From the NCBI GenBank assembly GCA_963722585.1, contig CAVRNU010000061.1, positions 1 through 64,000 on the forward strand: DNA of 64,000 nt. Direction: 5' to 3'. The notes beneath the pieces are model-generated. The model saw nothing but the letters and a program-made list of their open reading frames with translations. It was not told the origin of the DNA and did not search any database. This stretch comes from KBS-96 sp963722585 (GTDB taxonomy: Bacteria > Acidobacteriota > Terriglobia > Bryobacterales > Bryobacteraceae). How positions within the stretch are numbered: position 1 is the first letter of the stretch; every line of letters starts with the position of its first letter. A program made the translations under genes and the position numbers. Positions 47,120 to 55,326 of the stretch are shown piece after piece.

Positions 47120-47944
47120 ATGGCTGTGCCAGCCGGATCTGGCCGAAAGGCCGCTCTCAGCGACTATCTGGCCGCTGAGCGGACTCTTCTCGCGTGGATT
47201 CGCACGGGACTGGCCCTAATGGGATTCGGCTTTGTTGTGGCCCGCTTCGGACTGTTCCTCGAACGACTCTTGATCATGGAAAGCGCCACTCCGGATCAGT
47301 CATATGGGTTGTCTTTGTGGTTTGGCACGGCACTCATCGTAGCTGGAATAATCGTAAATGCCTTTGCCGGATGGCACCATATTCGGCTAGTTCGACAATT
47401 AGACAGCGGAGAAACGACATACTCTCGTGCTTCGGTCCAGGCCGTCGCTATCGCCTTTTTTCTGGCGTTAGCCGGACTGGTAATGGCGATTTATCTCATT
47501 TCTGTTCGAGGTCCTAGTCACTCGCAGTTTAGAAACAACAAGGAGGTATCCATGATGCTCAGAGGCGCGGGGATCATCAACACACGCAGCAATCACTCGG
47601 TAGACCAGACGGTGGACAAACTCAAACAAATCTTGGAAGCGAAGGGAGTCACGCTTTTTGCGCTGGTCGACCACAGCGGAGAGGCAGCAAAACTGGGAAT
47701 GAAAATGCCTCCTACCAAGCTGCTGATTTTTGGGAGTCCCAAGGCGGGAACTCCCATCATGCTGGCTGCTCCGAGTATCGCCCTCGATCTCCCGCTTAAG
47801 ATTCTGATCTGGGAAGACGAAAAGGGGAAGGTTTGGACTTCCTACAATAGCGCGGAATACTTGCAAGAGCGGCACGGCGTACCACAGCAGCTGGTCCAGA
47901 ACCTCGCCGTAGTGGAAACATTGGCTACCAAAGCGAGCGAGTAA
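47120..47944 (+). CDS. DUF202 (YidH-like)-DUF302 fusion protein
   Basis: Residues 10-130 form a DUF202 unit with three membrane helices: LAAERTLLAWIRTGLALMGF, YGLSLWFGTALIVAGIIVNA and VQAVAIAFFLALAGLVMAIY. Residues 150-272 form a DUF302 domain: VDQTVDKLKQILEAKGVTLF, ALVDHSGEAAKLGMKMPPTK and YNSAEYLQERHG. DUF302 proteins are small soluble or periplasmic proteins of unknown role. An AAGGAGG box and ATGATG lie inside the linker, so a free DUF302 protein may also be made. An AGAAGGAGA box precedes the main ATG. Membrane location is likely. Confidence 0.8.
   Translation: MAVPAGSGRKAALSDYLAAERTLLAWIRTGLALMGFGFVVARFGLFLERLLIMESATPDQSYGLSLWFGTALIVAGIIVNAFAGWHHIRLVRQLDSGETTYSRASVQAVAIAFFLALAGLVMAIYLISVRGPSHSQFRNNKEVSMMLRGAGIINTRSNHSVDQTVDKLKQILEAKGVTLFALVDHSGEAAKLGMKMPPTKLLIFGSPKAGTPIMLAAPSIALDLPLKILIWEDEKGKVWTSYNSAEYLQERHGVPQQLVQNLAVVETLATKASE
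47540..47554 (+). promoter_or_regulatory. Internal ribosome binding site and second start inside the DUF202-DUF302 fusion
   Basis: AAGGAGGT (47540-47547) is a full-strength Shine-Dalgarno sequence, followed at 4 bp by ATG (47552, residue 145), directly at the start of the DUF302 domain. The codons of the SD read as linker residues NKEVS. This is what would remain if two adjacent genes had been joined by loss of the first stop codon. Confidence 0.6.
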
Positions 47945-48169
47945 AAAGGCAGATCTATCATGCAAACAACCGACGTGCCGCTTGCGAGCAGCGCGGAGGA
48001 ACGTAGTGGGCGCCGTGGAGATTACAATGGCTTCCGGATCTCCGTACACTGCTTTACGCGATGCCGTTTTGACTCATCCTACTTTGTTGGAGGGCCTCGT
48101 CGGCTTATTCTCAGCTGTGCCGGCCATCTCGAAATCGTTCGATGCGCATGCCTGATACTTGTACGGGAC
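47945..48169. other. Intergenic stretch between fusion gene and rpiA
   Basis: About 225 bases between convergent genes. No terminator hairpin with a T-run and no gene were recognised. Confidence 0.35.
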
Positions 48170-48892
48170 CTAGGAACGTTCTTGATCGAGCCGTTTCACG
48201 CCTTCGGAGGTGCCCATCAGGACGAGAGATGCCATCCCAATGAACAAACCGTGCTCGATCACTCCCACCACGCCGTCTATTTCACGCTGCAGCATATTGG
48301 CAGATTCGATACGCCCAAACGCGCAGTCGAGGATGTAGTTTCCACCATCGGTGATGAATGGCGCCCCGTCGGACCGCAGCCGGAGAGTTGGCGTCGCCTT
48401 CAATTTGGCCAGGCTTCGCTCCGTTGCCTGCCAGCCAAATTGAGCAACCTCGACGGGCACCTTTGCGTGATCACCCAACTGAGAAACCAGCTTCGATTCG
48501 TCGACAGCGATAATGACCCGCGAGCTGGCGGTCGCCACGATCTTCTCGCGCAAGTGGTTTCCGCCGCCTCCCTTAATGAGATTGAGCGTGCCGAACTCCA
48601 CCTCGTCCGCTCCATCAATGGTCACATCGATTTGTGAATACTCCCCGAGCGTCGCCAATTGGATTCCCAGGCCGCGTGCTTGCTCGGCCGTCTGTTCCGA
48701 AGTCGGGATGCCAATGATTTGCAGCCCTTCTTTGACTCGCTTTCCGATTGCGCCTACCGCTAATCTGGCCGTGGTTCCGGAACCCAAACCGACGATGATT
48801 CCGTTTTTTAGCTCGGCGGCAGCCGCATCTGCCGCAGCCTGTTTCAATTCATTTATCGCTAACTGCGTTTTTGAAATTTTCGCTGTGCTCAT
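48170..48892 (-). CDS. rpiA: Ribose-5-phosphate isomerase A
   Basis: The 240-residue protein carries all RpiA motifs: GLGSGTTARLAVGAIG (phosphate binding), VTIDGADEVE (catalytic Asp pair), LIKGGGGNHLREKIVA (catalytic Lys and Glu) and VEVAQFGW. It interconverts ribose-5-phosphate and ribulose-5-phosphate in the pentose phosphate pathway, in the cytoplasm. Size is close to that of E. coli RpiA. It is divergent from the old-yellow-enzyme gene. Confidence 0.96.
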   Translation of the reverse strand: MSTAKISKTQLAINELKQAAADAAAAELKNGIIVGLGSGTTARLAVGAIGKRVKEGLQIIGIPTSEQTAEQARGLGIQLATLGEYSQIDVTIDGADEVEFGTLNLIKGGGGNHLREKIVATASSRVIIAVDESKLVSQLGDHAKVPVEVAQFGWQATERSLAKLKATPTLRLRSDGAPFITDGGNYILDCAFGRIESANMLQREIDGVVGVIEHGLFIGMASLVLMGTSEGVKRLDQERS

Positions 48893-49007
48893 GAACGATA
48901 CCCATTTCTCCCTCGGGCTCCGGCAACTCGTGCGCTTCTCTCCATTCTGGACTTAACGCCAGACGAGTCGCCTGAAGCTTTATCTGTTCCCCTGCATCTT
49001 ACCGAGC

Positions 49008-50150
49008 ATGCAGACCGCCGAATCCGTTATTAGAAACACACACGAATCAACGAAGCCCAACCTCTTCACGCCCCTGACGATCCGTGGCATCACATTTCCA
49101 AATCGGATTGCGATGTCGCCGATGTGCGAGTATTCGAGCAACGACGGGTTTGCGAATGATTGGCACCTGGTCCACCTGGGTAGCCGTGCAGTGGGTGGCG
49201 CCGGGTTAGTCGTGGCCGAAGCCACAGCAGTCGAGCCCCGCGGACGCATCACGTATGCAGACCTAGGTTTGTGGAAAGACGATCACATCGAAAACTTGCG
49301 TCGAATCACAACGTTCGTCAAAAGCCAGGGCGCTGTTCCGGGTATCCAACTGGCCCACGCCGGCCGCAAGGCGAGCGCGCACGTGCCATGGGATGGTGGA
49401 GCGGCCATTGCTCCTCAAGAACCGAATGGTTGGGAGGCCGTCGCACCGAGTCCTATTGCGTTCCGTGACGGCGATCCTACGCCTCACATGCTGGGCGAAA
49501 CAGAAATTGCGGAAATTGTCAGGGCTTTTGCCGCTGCTGCCCGGCGCGCGCTTGCTGCCGGTTTTGAGGTCGTAGAAATACACGGTGCCCACGGCTATCT
49601 GATTAACGAATTCCTATCGCCCTTGTCGAACCAAAGGAATGATAAGTATGGCGGCTCGATGGAGAATCGCCTCCGCTTTCTTGTCGAGATCGTGAGCGCA
49701 GTACGCACGGAATGGCCGCCGGAATTTCCGTTGTTTCTGCGAATATCTGCTACCGACTGGGTCGAGGGCGGCTGGAGCGTGGAGCACTCGGTCGAGCTAG
49801 CCCAGCGTATGCGTCCGCTTGGCGTAGATCTAATCGACTGTTCCTCGGGCGGGCTCGTCCCCTACGCAAAAATAGAACTTGGCCCCGGCTATCAAGTCCC
49901 GTTTGCGCGACAGATCCGCAGCGGCGCAGCGATTCTAACCGGAGCCGTCGGCATGATCACCAACGTCAAGCAGGCCGATGCCATCATCCGGGATCAGGAA
50001 GCGGACCTGGTGCTACTTGCGCGCGAACTTCTACGGAGACCGTACTTCGCAATGCATGCAGCCCAACAACTGGACCTTCCGATTCTCGCGCCAAAGCAAT
50101 ATCTGAGGGCGTTTCCCGGGAGCACGCCCCGACAACGTCACGAGGGTTAG
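49008..50150 (+). CDS. Old yellow enzyme family NADPH dehydrogenase (NamA/YqjM type)
   Basis: The 380-residue TIM-barrel flavoprotein has the YqjM-type Cys40 in MSPMCEYSSNDG, the substrate-binding His pair in EIHGAHGYLINEFLSPLSNQ, and the FMN phosphate region ILTGAVGMITN and LVLLARELLRRPYFAMHAA. It reduces activated C=C bonds in enones using NADPH; the physiological substrate in such bacteria is unknown. Length and motifs are complete. Downstream is the metal transporter remnant on the other strand. Confidence 0.92.
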   Translation: MQTAESVIRNTHESTKPNLFTPLTIRGITFPNRIAMSPMCEYSSNDGFANDWHLVHLGSRAVGGAGLVVAEATAVEPRGRITYADLGLWKDDHIENLRRITTFVKSQGAVPGIQLAHAGRKASAHVPWDGGAAIAPQEPNGWEAVAPSPIAFRDGDPTPHMLGETEIAEIVRAFAAAARRALAAGFEVVEIHGAHGYLINEFLSPLSNQRNDKYGGSMENRLRFLVEIVSAVRTEWPPEFPLFLRISATDWVEGGWSVEHSVELAQRMRPLGVDLIDCSSGGLVPYAKIELGPGYQVPFARQIRSGAAILTGAVGMITNVKQADAIIRDQEADLVLLARELLRRPYFAMHAAQQLDLPILAPKQYLRAFPGSTPRQRHEG

Positions 50151-50276
50151 CAATCTGGGATTAGCTCAACAGAACTACAGAAGAGGGTTTCTCGTTCGTA
50201 ATCCGCCGCGGAGCCGTGATCTTGATGCTAACGTTCAGCAAAGATACGGAGTAACTGGTGCTGCCAAAGTCGCAGT

Positions 50277-50590
50277 TCATACGAACAAGCTGATGACCAG
50301 CTCAACGGAAGCGGCAAAAATGGCGAGCGTCGTGATCGAACCCAATACGTTGATAGCTCTTCCATTGACGCGGTCGCCCATGACGGCCCGATTATTTGTC
50401 ATGAGCATGATTAAGAGCATTAAAGGCGGCATCGAAAAGGCCTGTATAATCCCCGCGAAGACGAGCGCTTTTATCGGATTGATGCCGAAGAAATTCAGGC
50501 CAATCCCGATGAACGTAAAGATCGCGATGGCTATATAGAATTTTTTGGCTTCCGCAGGTTTCCGATAGAGACCGTTCTTCCACCCGGTGC
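50277..50590 (-). pseudogene. Nramp-type divalent metal transporter, C-terminal fragment
   Basis: Recognisable from about SGWKNGLYRKPAEAKKFYIA to the stop: FTFIGIGLNFFGINPIKALV, SMPPLMLLIMLMTNNRAVMG and RAINVLGSITTLAIFAASVE are the last membrane helices of MntH/Nramp-like symporters. The N-terminal helices with the DPGN metal motif are missing. Upstream sequence changes to an unrelated hypothetical ORF on the plus strand. A remnant, left where a recombinase-type element integrated or was deleted. Confidence 0.65.
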
Positions 50591-50766
50591 TTTGATAGAG
50601 ATCGTATGCACCGCGCCTGAGAACCAGGAAGAACCCCTTCGGCCCTTCTACCACGAACGTGTGCCAAAATGTATCCCACGATCCGCGAGGCGAGCACGTG
50701 CCATTAGTGTCTGTATTCCGTCAGCTTGTAGGCGGCGTTTTCCGTTCCCGGAAAGTGTCCTTTGGT

Positions 50767-51135
50767 ATGGGACGCGTTTTAGCAATTTGGCGCAAAGCTC
50801 TTTCTCGCGGCTTGCGAAGCGCTTCGTACGCCACGGCCGGTTGGGTCTCATTGCTGACGGCAGAAGCGGCAGTCAAGGATCCGCTCGTTTTGTTGGGCTT
50901 ATCGGCCGGACCTTTGCTCGAACTTGCCATCGAACGTGGCGGAGAGTGGTTGGAGGGGCCTGAACCCGATGAAGACGAGAAGGGGGACGAACGCACGGAA
51001 GCCCCCACCACAAAGAATCACAAGTCAAAAGAAAAAAAGCTGAACTGGAGTCGAGCCATCGCACTCAGCCTACTGATAAGGGCTCTTGTCGATCGAACAG
51101 TTGCGGCAGCGCATGCCAGCGCTACGCAATCGTGA
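50767..51135 (+). CDS. Hypothetical protein with an acidic middle and hydrophobic segments
   Basis: A possible 122-residue protein starting at ATG 50767. It has a hydrophobic stretch (SLLTAEAAVKDPLVLLGLSA), a charged run (GPEPDEDEKGDERTEAPTTK) and a second short hydrophobic part (RAIALSLLIRALVDR). No domain is recognised. Its end overlaps the start of the serine recombinase remnant, which suggests the ORF is truncated at about 51080. Confidence 0.35.
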   Translation: MGRVLAIWRKALSRGLRSASYATAGWVSLLTAEAAVKDPLVLLGLSAGPLLELAIERGGEWLEGPEPDEDEKGDERTEAPTTKNHKSKEKKLNWSRAIALSLLIRALVDRTVAAAHASATQS

Positions 51136-51410
51136 ACAAATGCTTCGCTCGGAGTTGCAAACCATCACTGAGCGAATCAACGATCGGGCTGCATTCCTTC
51201 GACTGGCCGAGACCCTTACGGCATTTCTCGCGCGCTTGCGCAGTAATGCTGAAACGCTGGATATCGCTGAACGTCAGCGGATCGTATGCCTGGTAGTCAA
51301 AGAAGTTCTGGTGGGGGAAAGTGATATCACGATTCGGCATAGTATCCCCATTCCTTCAGGCTCACCGTCAAACGGCGGTTCGACTTCGGTCGGAGACCCA
51401 AATTACCTTT
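51086..51410 (+). pseudogene. Large serine recombinase, C-terminal coiled-coil fragment
   Basis: The sequence LSIEQLRQRMPALRNREQML, LQTITERINDRAAFLRLAET and ERQRIVCLVVKEVLVGESDI followed by TIRHSIPIP is the characteristic C-terminal end of large serine recombinases (resolvase plus zinc-ribbon type). The catalytic serine domain and zinc ribbon are absent. The fragment stops at about 51410 where group II intron sequence begins. Confidence 0.65.
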
Positions 51411-51416
51411 TGTGTA

Positions 51417-52055
51417 AGGGGAGTGATCAGTCCTTTGCTCAGCAATTGGTACATGCGCCGGTTCGTGCTTGGCTGGAAGACGCTGGGGCACGAGAGGCGT
51501 CTGAAAGCGTATATCGTCAACTATGCCGACGATCTGGTGATCTGTTGTCGGGGCAAGGCGGAAGAAGCCGTGGCCACGATGCGGGACATCATGCAGAAGC
51601 TGAAGTTGACGGTGAATGAAACCAAGACGCGGGTTTGCCAGCTGCCGGAAGAGAAATTCGATTTTCTGGGATATACGTTCGGGCGCTGTTATTCGCCGCA
51701 GACAGGGCGGGCCTATCTGGGCACCGTACCGTCCAAGAAGCGGGACATCCGCATCTGTGAGGCGATCAGCAGCGAGACCGGACGGAACCAAACCCAACTG
51801 GATCAGGATACGGTGATAGCAAAACTCAACCGGATGATGGTAGGGTGGGCGAATTACTTTTGTTTGGGTCCAGTCAGCAAAGCCTACCGGGCGGTGGAAC
51901 GACACGCTCGGCGAAGGCTGCGGCAGTGGCTGTGCGCTAAACACAAAGTGCCCATGCCGGCGACCAAGCAATTTCCGGAAGCCGACTTACATGATGTGCT
52001 GGGTTTAGTCCGCCTTACCACGCGGACCCGCAGCTTCCCGTGGGCGAACTCGTGA
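51417..52055 (+). pseudogene. ltrA: Group II intron reverse transcriptase/maturase, 5'-truncated
   Basis: The sequence begins within RT block 4 (GVISPLLSNWYMRRFVLGWK) and includes the catalytic YADD (AYIVNYADDLVICCRG), thumb/domain X residues (LNRMMVGWANYFCLGPVSKA) and the C-terminal end RLTTRTRSFPWAN. Fingers and first palm motifs, including the first catalytic Asp, are missing. It cannot be an active RT. It is followed 13 bp later by intron RNA domain V. Confidence 0.8.
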
Positions 52056-52190
52056 ACCTTTCTCCGAGAGCCGGATGCGTTAAATGCGCACGTCCGGTTC
52101 GATGAGCGGGGCGTGGAAACGGAGCAGGATGCGGCTAGTGAGGCACCGACGGACGAAAGCGTCGGCAACAGATAGGCCACATCTAAACCA
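51418..52190 (+). mobile_element. Group II intron, 3' portion only
   Basis: Contains the C-terminal half of the intron-encoded reverse transcriptase/maturase and, behind it, a well-formed domain V. The 5' half, with domains I-III and the RT start, is missing. The 5' edge of the remnant lies between 51410 and 51418, directly after the serine recombinase fragment. The 3' end (domain VI and exon junction) was not determined and is an estimate. Confidence 0.65.
52068..52100 (+). ncRNA. Group II intron domain V
   Basis: This 33-nt hairpin has an outer stem GAGCCGGA/TCCGGTTC, the catalytic AGC triad (52069-52071), a two-base CG bulge (52091-52092) and an upper stem TGCG/CGCA. That fits the canonical domain V of bacterial group II introns. 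Domain VI with the branch-point adenosine should follow, but was not resolved. Confidence 0.75.
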
Positions 52191-52217
52191 CCGCGTCACA
52201 CCTCGACTCCACACGTC

Positions 52218-52288
52218 CGCTCCCTGCCGGTCGCGGTTCCGATATGTACAGAACCGCGCGCGTTAGCAAGCGGTCCAGCGACGAAGTT
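52218..52288 (+). repeat. REP-like dispersed element, copy A
   Basis: Two half sites are joined: CGCTCCCTGCCGGTCGCGGT then TC (52218-52239), and GAACCGCGCGCGTTAGCAAG then CGG (52251-52273). The second is an imperfect reverse complement of the first, so the unit can fold into a hairpin. A tail GACGAAGTT (52280-52288) follows. The same parts recur in the same order at 56499-56587. Confidence 0.65.
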
Positions 52289-52415
52289 AGGCTAACTATC
52301 AAGAGCATTTTGCAGGCCCTGGGTTCTTGGATGGTCCGGGCAGAACACTTAAACAACGGGGCATGGACTTCGGTGGTCCGTCAGCCCGACAGATCGGGAC
52401 CGGACTCAGATCTTT

Positions 52416-52949
52416 TTACTGCGGACGCCACGTCATGTCCACACGCACGGGTATTTCGTTCTTGATAGGCACCGTCAAAAGGGTCGGCGGCTGAATCTTG
52501 AAATCCGATAGCGTCGCGGGAATTGTTCCCGATAACCGGATCTCGTTCCCTTGTGTCACTCGTTGGAACGGAACCTGTTTATACTGGACGGTCTGACCCG
52601 CAAACTCGATCTCCAAATCGGCATGAATCGTCGTTAAGGCCGACGCAGCTTCGGGTAGTCGCGCACGCACAACGACCATCGGAAATTGCGCGCCGCGCGT
52701 CGCTTGAAGCATATGAAGATCGCGGTTGCTGTCGCCCGAATCAAACGACTTAACAGGCACCGCGATCAGGAAGTCGCATTGCGCCTCGTGGCAAACACCT
52801 TTGCCGCGCGCCGCATGGCTCACGCCGTCGATTTGATGCAGGGGGTGAGACACATGGTAGCTGAGAGTGGATTGCTCGAGAATCCATTGGCTGTCCGCTT
52901 CACCAACGGTGGAAAGCGCTAGAAATAACAGGGCCATCTTCTTAGTCAT
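52416..52949 (-). CDS. YceI-family periplasmic lipid-binding protein
   Basis: The 177-residue protein has a signal peptide (TKKMALLFLALSTVGEADSQ) and the YceI beta-barrel: WILEQSTLSYHVSHPLHQID, FLIAVPVKSFDSGDSNRDLH and MLQATRGAQFPMVVVRARLP. YceI proteins bind isoprenoid or lipid molecules. The gene lies 9 bp downstream of the b561-like gene, so they form an operon. In enterobacteria yceI is likewise joined to a b561-type cytochrome gene (yceJ), which supports a shared electron-transfer or quinone-related job. Confidence 0.8.
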   Translation of the reverse strand: MTKKMALLFLALSTVGEADSQWILEQSTLSYHVSHPLHQIDGVSHAARGKGVCHEAQCDFLIAVPVKSFDSGDSNRDLHMLQATRGAQFPMVVVRARLPEAASALTTIHADLEIEFAGQTVQYKQVPFQRVTQGNEIRLSGTIPATLSDFKIQPPTLLTVPIKNEIPVRVDMTWRPQ

Positions 52950-52958
52950 AAGCCCTGC

Positions 52959-53729
52959 TTAGAATCTAAACGATACCGACACAATAGCGGCGCCGTACGC
53001 CGCGGCTGTTACGTAGCCCACCGCGCCGTGCGCCTTGGCGATTCCATGCACCTTTTCGCCCTTGTTCAATTGATCGAAAGCCATCACTCCTAAGATCGGT
53101 GTCAAGATCATCCCCGGCCCATGAACCCAGGCCAAAGCTTTATGCAACCGGATCGGCCCGCGAGTTTTGGTTCCTGGAATCCGAGGCGCGAAGATTGAAA
53201 AGTAGGCGGTCGAAAAATACAATCCTGCTGTTGCGGCGCCCAGCCCCGCATGCAGATCGCGGTCGGTCGCGCTGGGATGCTTTCCTCCGGCGAAGCTGCC
53301 GCTGATAACCGTCGCGAGCAAGGGAATTGTGGTAATCAAACCCAGCCGTTGATGCATCTTCAGCATCTGCGTCCGTTTATCCAGCCTCGCTTGAGCCTGA
53401 GCATTCCCCTGCGTCTGAGCCGGAGGGAAGAGATCTGGCAACGAAGGGGGCGCCGGATTGCTGGACGGCGGCTTCGCCTGACCCTGAGCATTTCCTTGGC
53501 CTTGATCCGGAAAGAAACTTAGATCGGCCCAGTACGCCGGTTCCGTTTCCGCAATAGGCGCGAAGGGCGCAAACGCGCGCATCACGGCCTGCGCGATGGT
53601 ACAGGGCATTGCTGCCGGATCCAAGATCTGGCTGCATCCGGAAATAACTTTGGCGTCTTGACCTACAGCGACGCTTGGATAGAGCACCACGAAAGCAACC
53701 AATGCACAGAATCCTGATTTCTTCAACAT
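52959..53729 (-). CDS. Exported b561-like four-helix membrane protein with a Gln/Pro-rich linker
   Basis: A signal peptide (LKKSGFCALVAFVVLYPSVA) leads to a region with two cysteines, a low-complexity linker (about 75-115, rich in Q, G, N, P) and four membrane helices. Histidines lie at helix ends: His126 (MHQRLGLITT), His160 (DLHAGLGAATAGLY), His196 and His203 (RLHKALAWVHGPGMILT), His228 and His234 (AHGAVGYVTAAAY). This spacing resembles heme-ligating b561/DOMON-associated proteins. Heme binding is an inference. It is followed by yceI; a sensor kinase gene starts 155 bp away on the opposite strand. Confidence 0.6.
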   Translation of the reverse strand: MLKKSGFCALVAFVVLYPSVAVGQDAKVISGCSQILDPAAMPCTIAQAVMRAFAPFAPIAETEPAYWADLSFFPDQGQGNAQGQAKPPSSNPAPPSLPDLFPPAQTQGNAQAQARLDKRTQMLKMHQRLGLITTIPLLATVISGSFAGGKHPSATDRDLHAGLGAATAGLYFSTAYFSIFAPRIPGTKTRGPIRLHKALAWVHGPGMILTPILGVMAFDQLNKGEKVHGIAKAHGAVGYVTAAAYGAAIVSVSFRF

Positions 53730-53883
53730 TGCGCACCCAGCGAAGTCTCATCTTAAAAGTCATTCAAGAGTAAGATCAAGATAATTGGGTGAACGGTCTT
53801 AATTTTTTGGAAAGCGCAAGGTCAGTAGTTATCGTGCGTTTATTTTTCTGTTACTCAATCGCAGCTCAGACAGGATACTCACA

Positions 53884-55326
53884 GTGACAATTTCCACCAG
53901 AGTTAGATTGACCTTATATTTCACGGCCCTGTTTGGCGGTATAGTCATTGCTCTTGCAATCGCCGCTTATGTGCTCGTCAGAAACGATGCGTATGCCAGA
54001 CTTGATTCGTCGCTTCGCGTCGCGGTGGACGGAACCGCTATGTCCGCGACGCATGAGCTAAATGAGCATTCACGCCAGGCGGGGGGCGACGCAGATTTGC
54101 AAGCCGTACTCGAGGAGATGCGCGATGGCTCGCTTCCCGACACTCAAATCCTGGTGCGGGAGGGTTTACGGCAAGTCGTGTATAAACCGAGTCAGCACCA
54201 GGCCGCCGATCTTCGCCGCCTTTCGGCTGAGTGGCTTGGAACGCCAGCGGACTGGGAGGGAGTTCGTGTCGCATATCGCGATCTGGCTGTACCGAAGTTT
54301 GGGACTCATTATCGGATATATGCCGCCAAGGAGATTGCGCCGGCCCTTGGCGAACTTCGTTTGCTCACGCGCGCGCTCCTGCTCCTCGTGCCCCTCGGTC
54401 TTGGGTTGGCAGCTCTGGCGGGCTATTTTCTGGCACGGAAGACTCTTGCGCCGCTCGAAGATCTCACGCGGGCAATTGACACCATCACGTCTTCAGACTT
54501 AAGCGCTCGCGTAAATGTGCGAAACGCGCAGGACGATATTGGCCGGCTTGGGTCGCGCTTCAATTCTCTATTCGACCGGCTTCAAACGGCATTCAATCTT
54601 CAGCGCCGCTTTATGGCCGATGCTTCACACGAACTCCGAACGCCCGTAACAGTGGCGCTCGCAGCCGCGCAGGTGACCGGGCGTGACGCGGCACGGACTC
54701 TGCGCGACTGCCAAGATGCGCTCGAAATCGTCGAACAACAGATGCTCAAGCTAAAGAAGATCATCGAGGACATGATGTTCCTATCGCAGGCAGATGCCTC
54801 GTCGCTGCAGCTTGACCGGAAGGAGATGTATTTGGACGATGCGATTTCGGAAGCGAGTCGAGCGGCCAAAGCGCTGGCGCGAGCGAAACAGCAGTTTTTC
54901 AGACTCGATGAGTTGCCAGAAGCCAGATGCTTAGGTGATATCGAGCTGCTTAAGCAAGCAATTCTGATCGTCCTCGACAATTCGGTAAAGTTCACGCCGC
55001 CAGGCGGATCGATTGAGGTCACCGTTCGACGGAACGAAAACTTTTGGGTGTGCACAGTTAAAGATTCAGGGGCAGGAATTCCAGACGAAGCGCAGCCTCA
55101 CATTTTCGATCGCTTCTTTCGGGCGCACCATTCCGGAAGCGAGAAAGTTCCGGGAGCCGGACTGGGCCTCGCGATCGCGAAATCAATTATTGAGAGTCAC
55201 GGAGGCTATTTGCGCTTAGTGGATTCCCATCCCGGCGCCACGACATTCGATATCGCAGTTCCCGCCTTCGAAAAAACGATGCCTTCTAACGACGCTCACG
55301 CAAACTCCCTCGCGGTCAAGATATAA
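53884..55326 (+). CDS. Sensor histidine kinase
   Basis: From a GTG start, the 480-residue protein has two membrane helices (about 10-32 and 160-182), a periplasmic sensor part of about 125 residues, HAMP (183-235), HisKA with phospho-acceptor His249 in MADASHELRTPV, and a HATPase domain with Asn366 (LDNSVKF), DSGAGIP (G1) and GAGLGLAI (G2). All ATP-binding motifs are intact. The 3' end overlaps the response regulator gene on the other strand by 31 bp. It is divergent from the b561-yceI operon, which is a likely target. Confidence 0.92.
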   Translation: MTISTRVRLTLYFTALFGGIVIALAIAAYVLVRNDAYARLDSSLRVAVDGTAMSATHELNEHSRQAGGDADLQAVLEEMRDGSLPDTQILVREGLRQVVYKPSQHQAADLRRLSAEWLGTPADWEGVRVAYRDLAVPKFGTHYRIYAAKEIAPALGELRLLTRALLLLVPLGLGLAALAGYFLARKTLAPLEDLTRAIDTITSSDLSARVNVRNAQDDIGRLGSRFNSLFDRLQTAFNLQRRFMADASHELRTPVTVALAAAQVTGRDAARTLRDCQDALEIVEQQMLKLKKIIEDMMFLSQADASSLQLDRKEMYLDDAISEASRAAKALARAKQQFFRLDELPEARCLGDIELLKQAILIVLDNSVKFTPPGGSIEVTVRRNENFWVCTVKDSGAGIPDEAQPHIFDRFFRAHHSGSEKVPGAGLGLAIAKSIIESHGGYLRLVDSHPGATTFDIAVPAFEKTMPSNDAHANSLAVKI

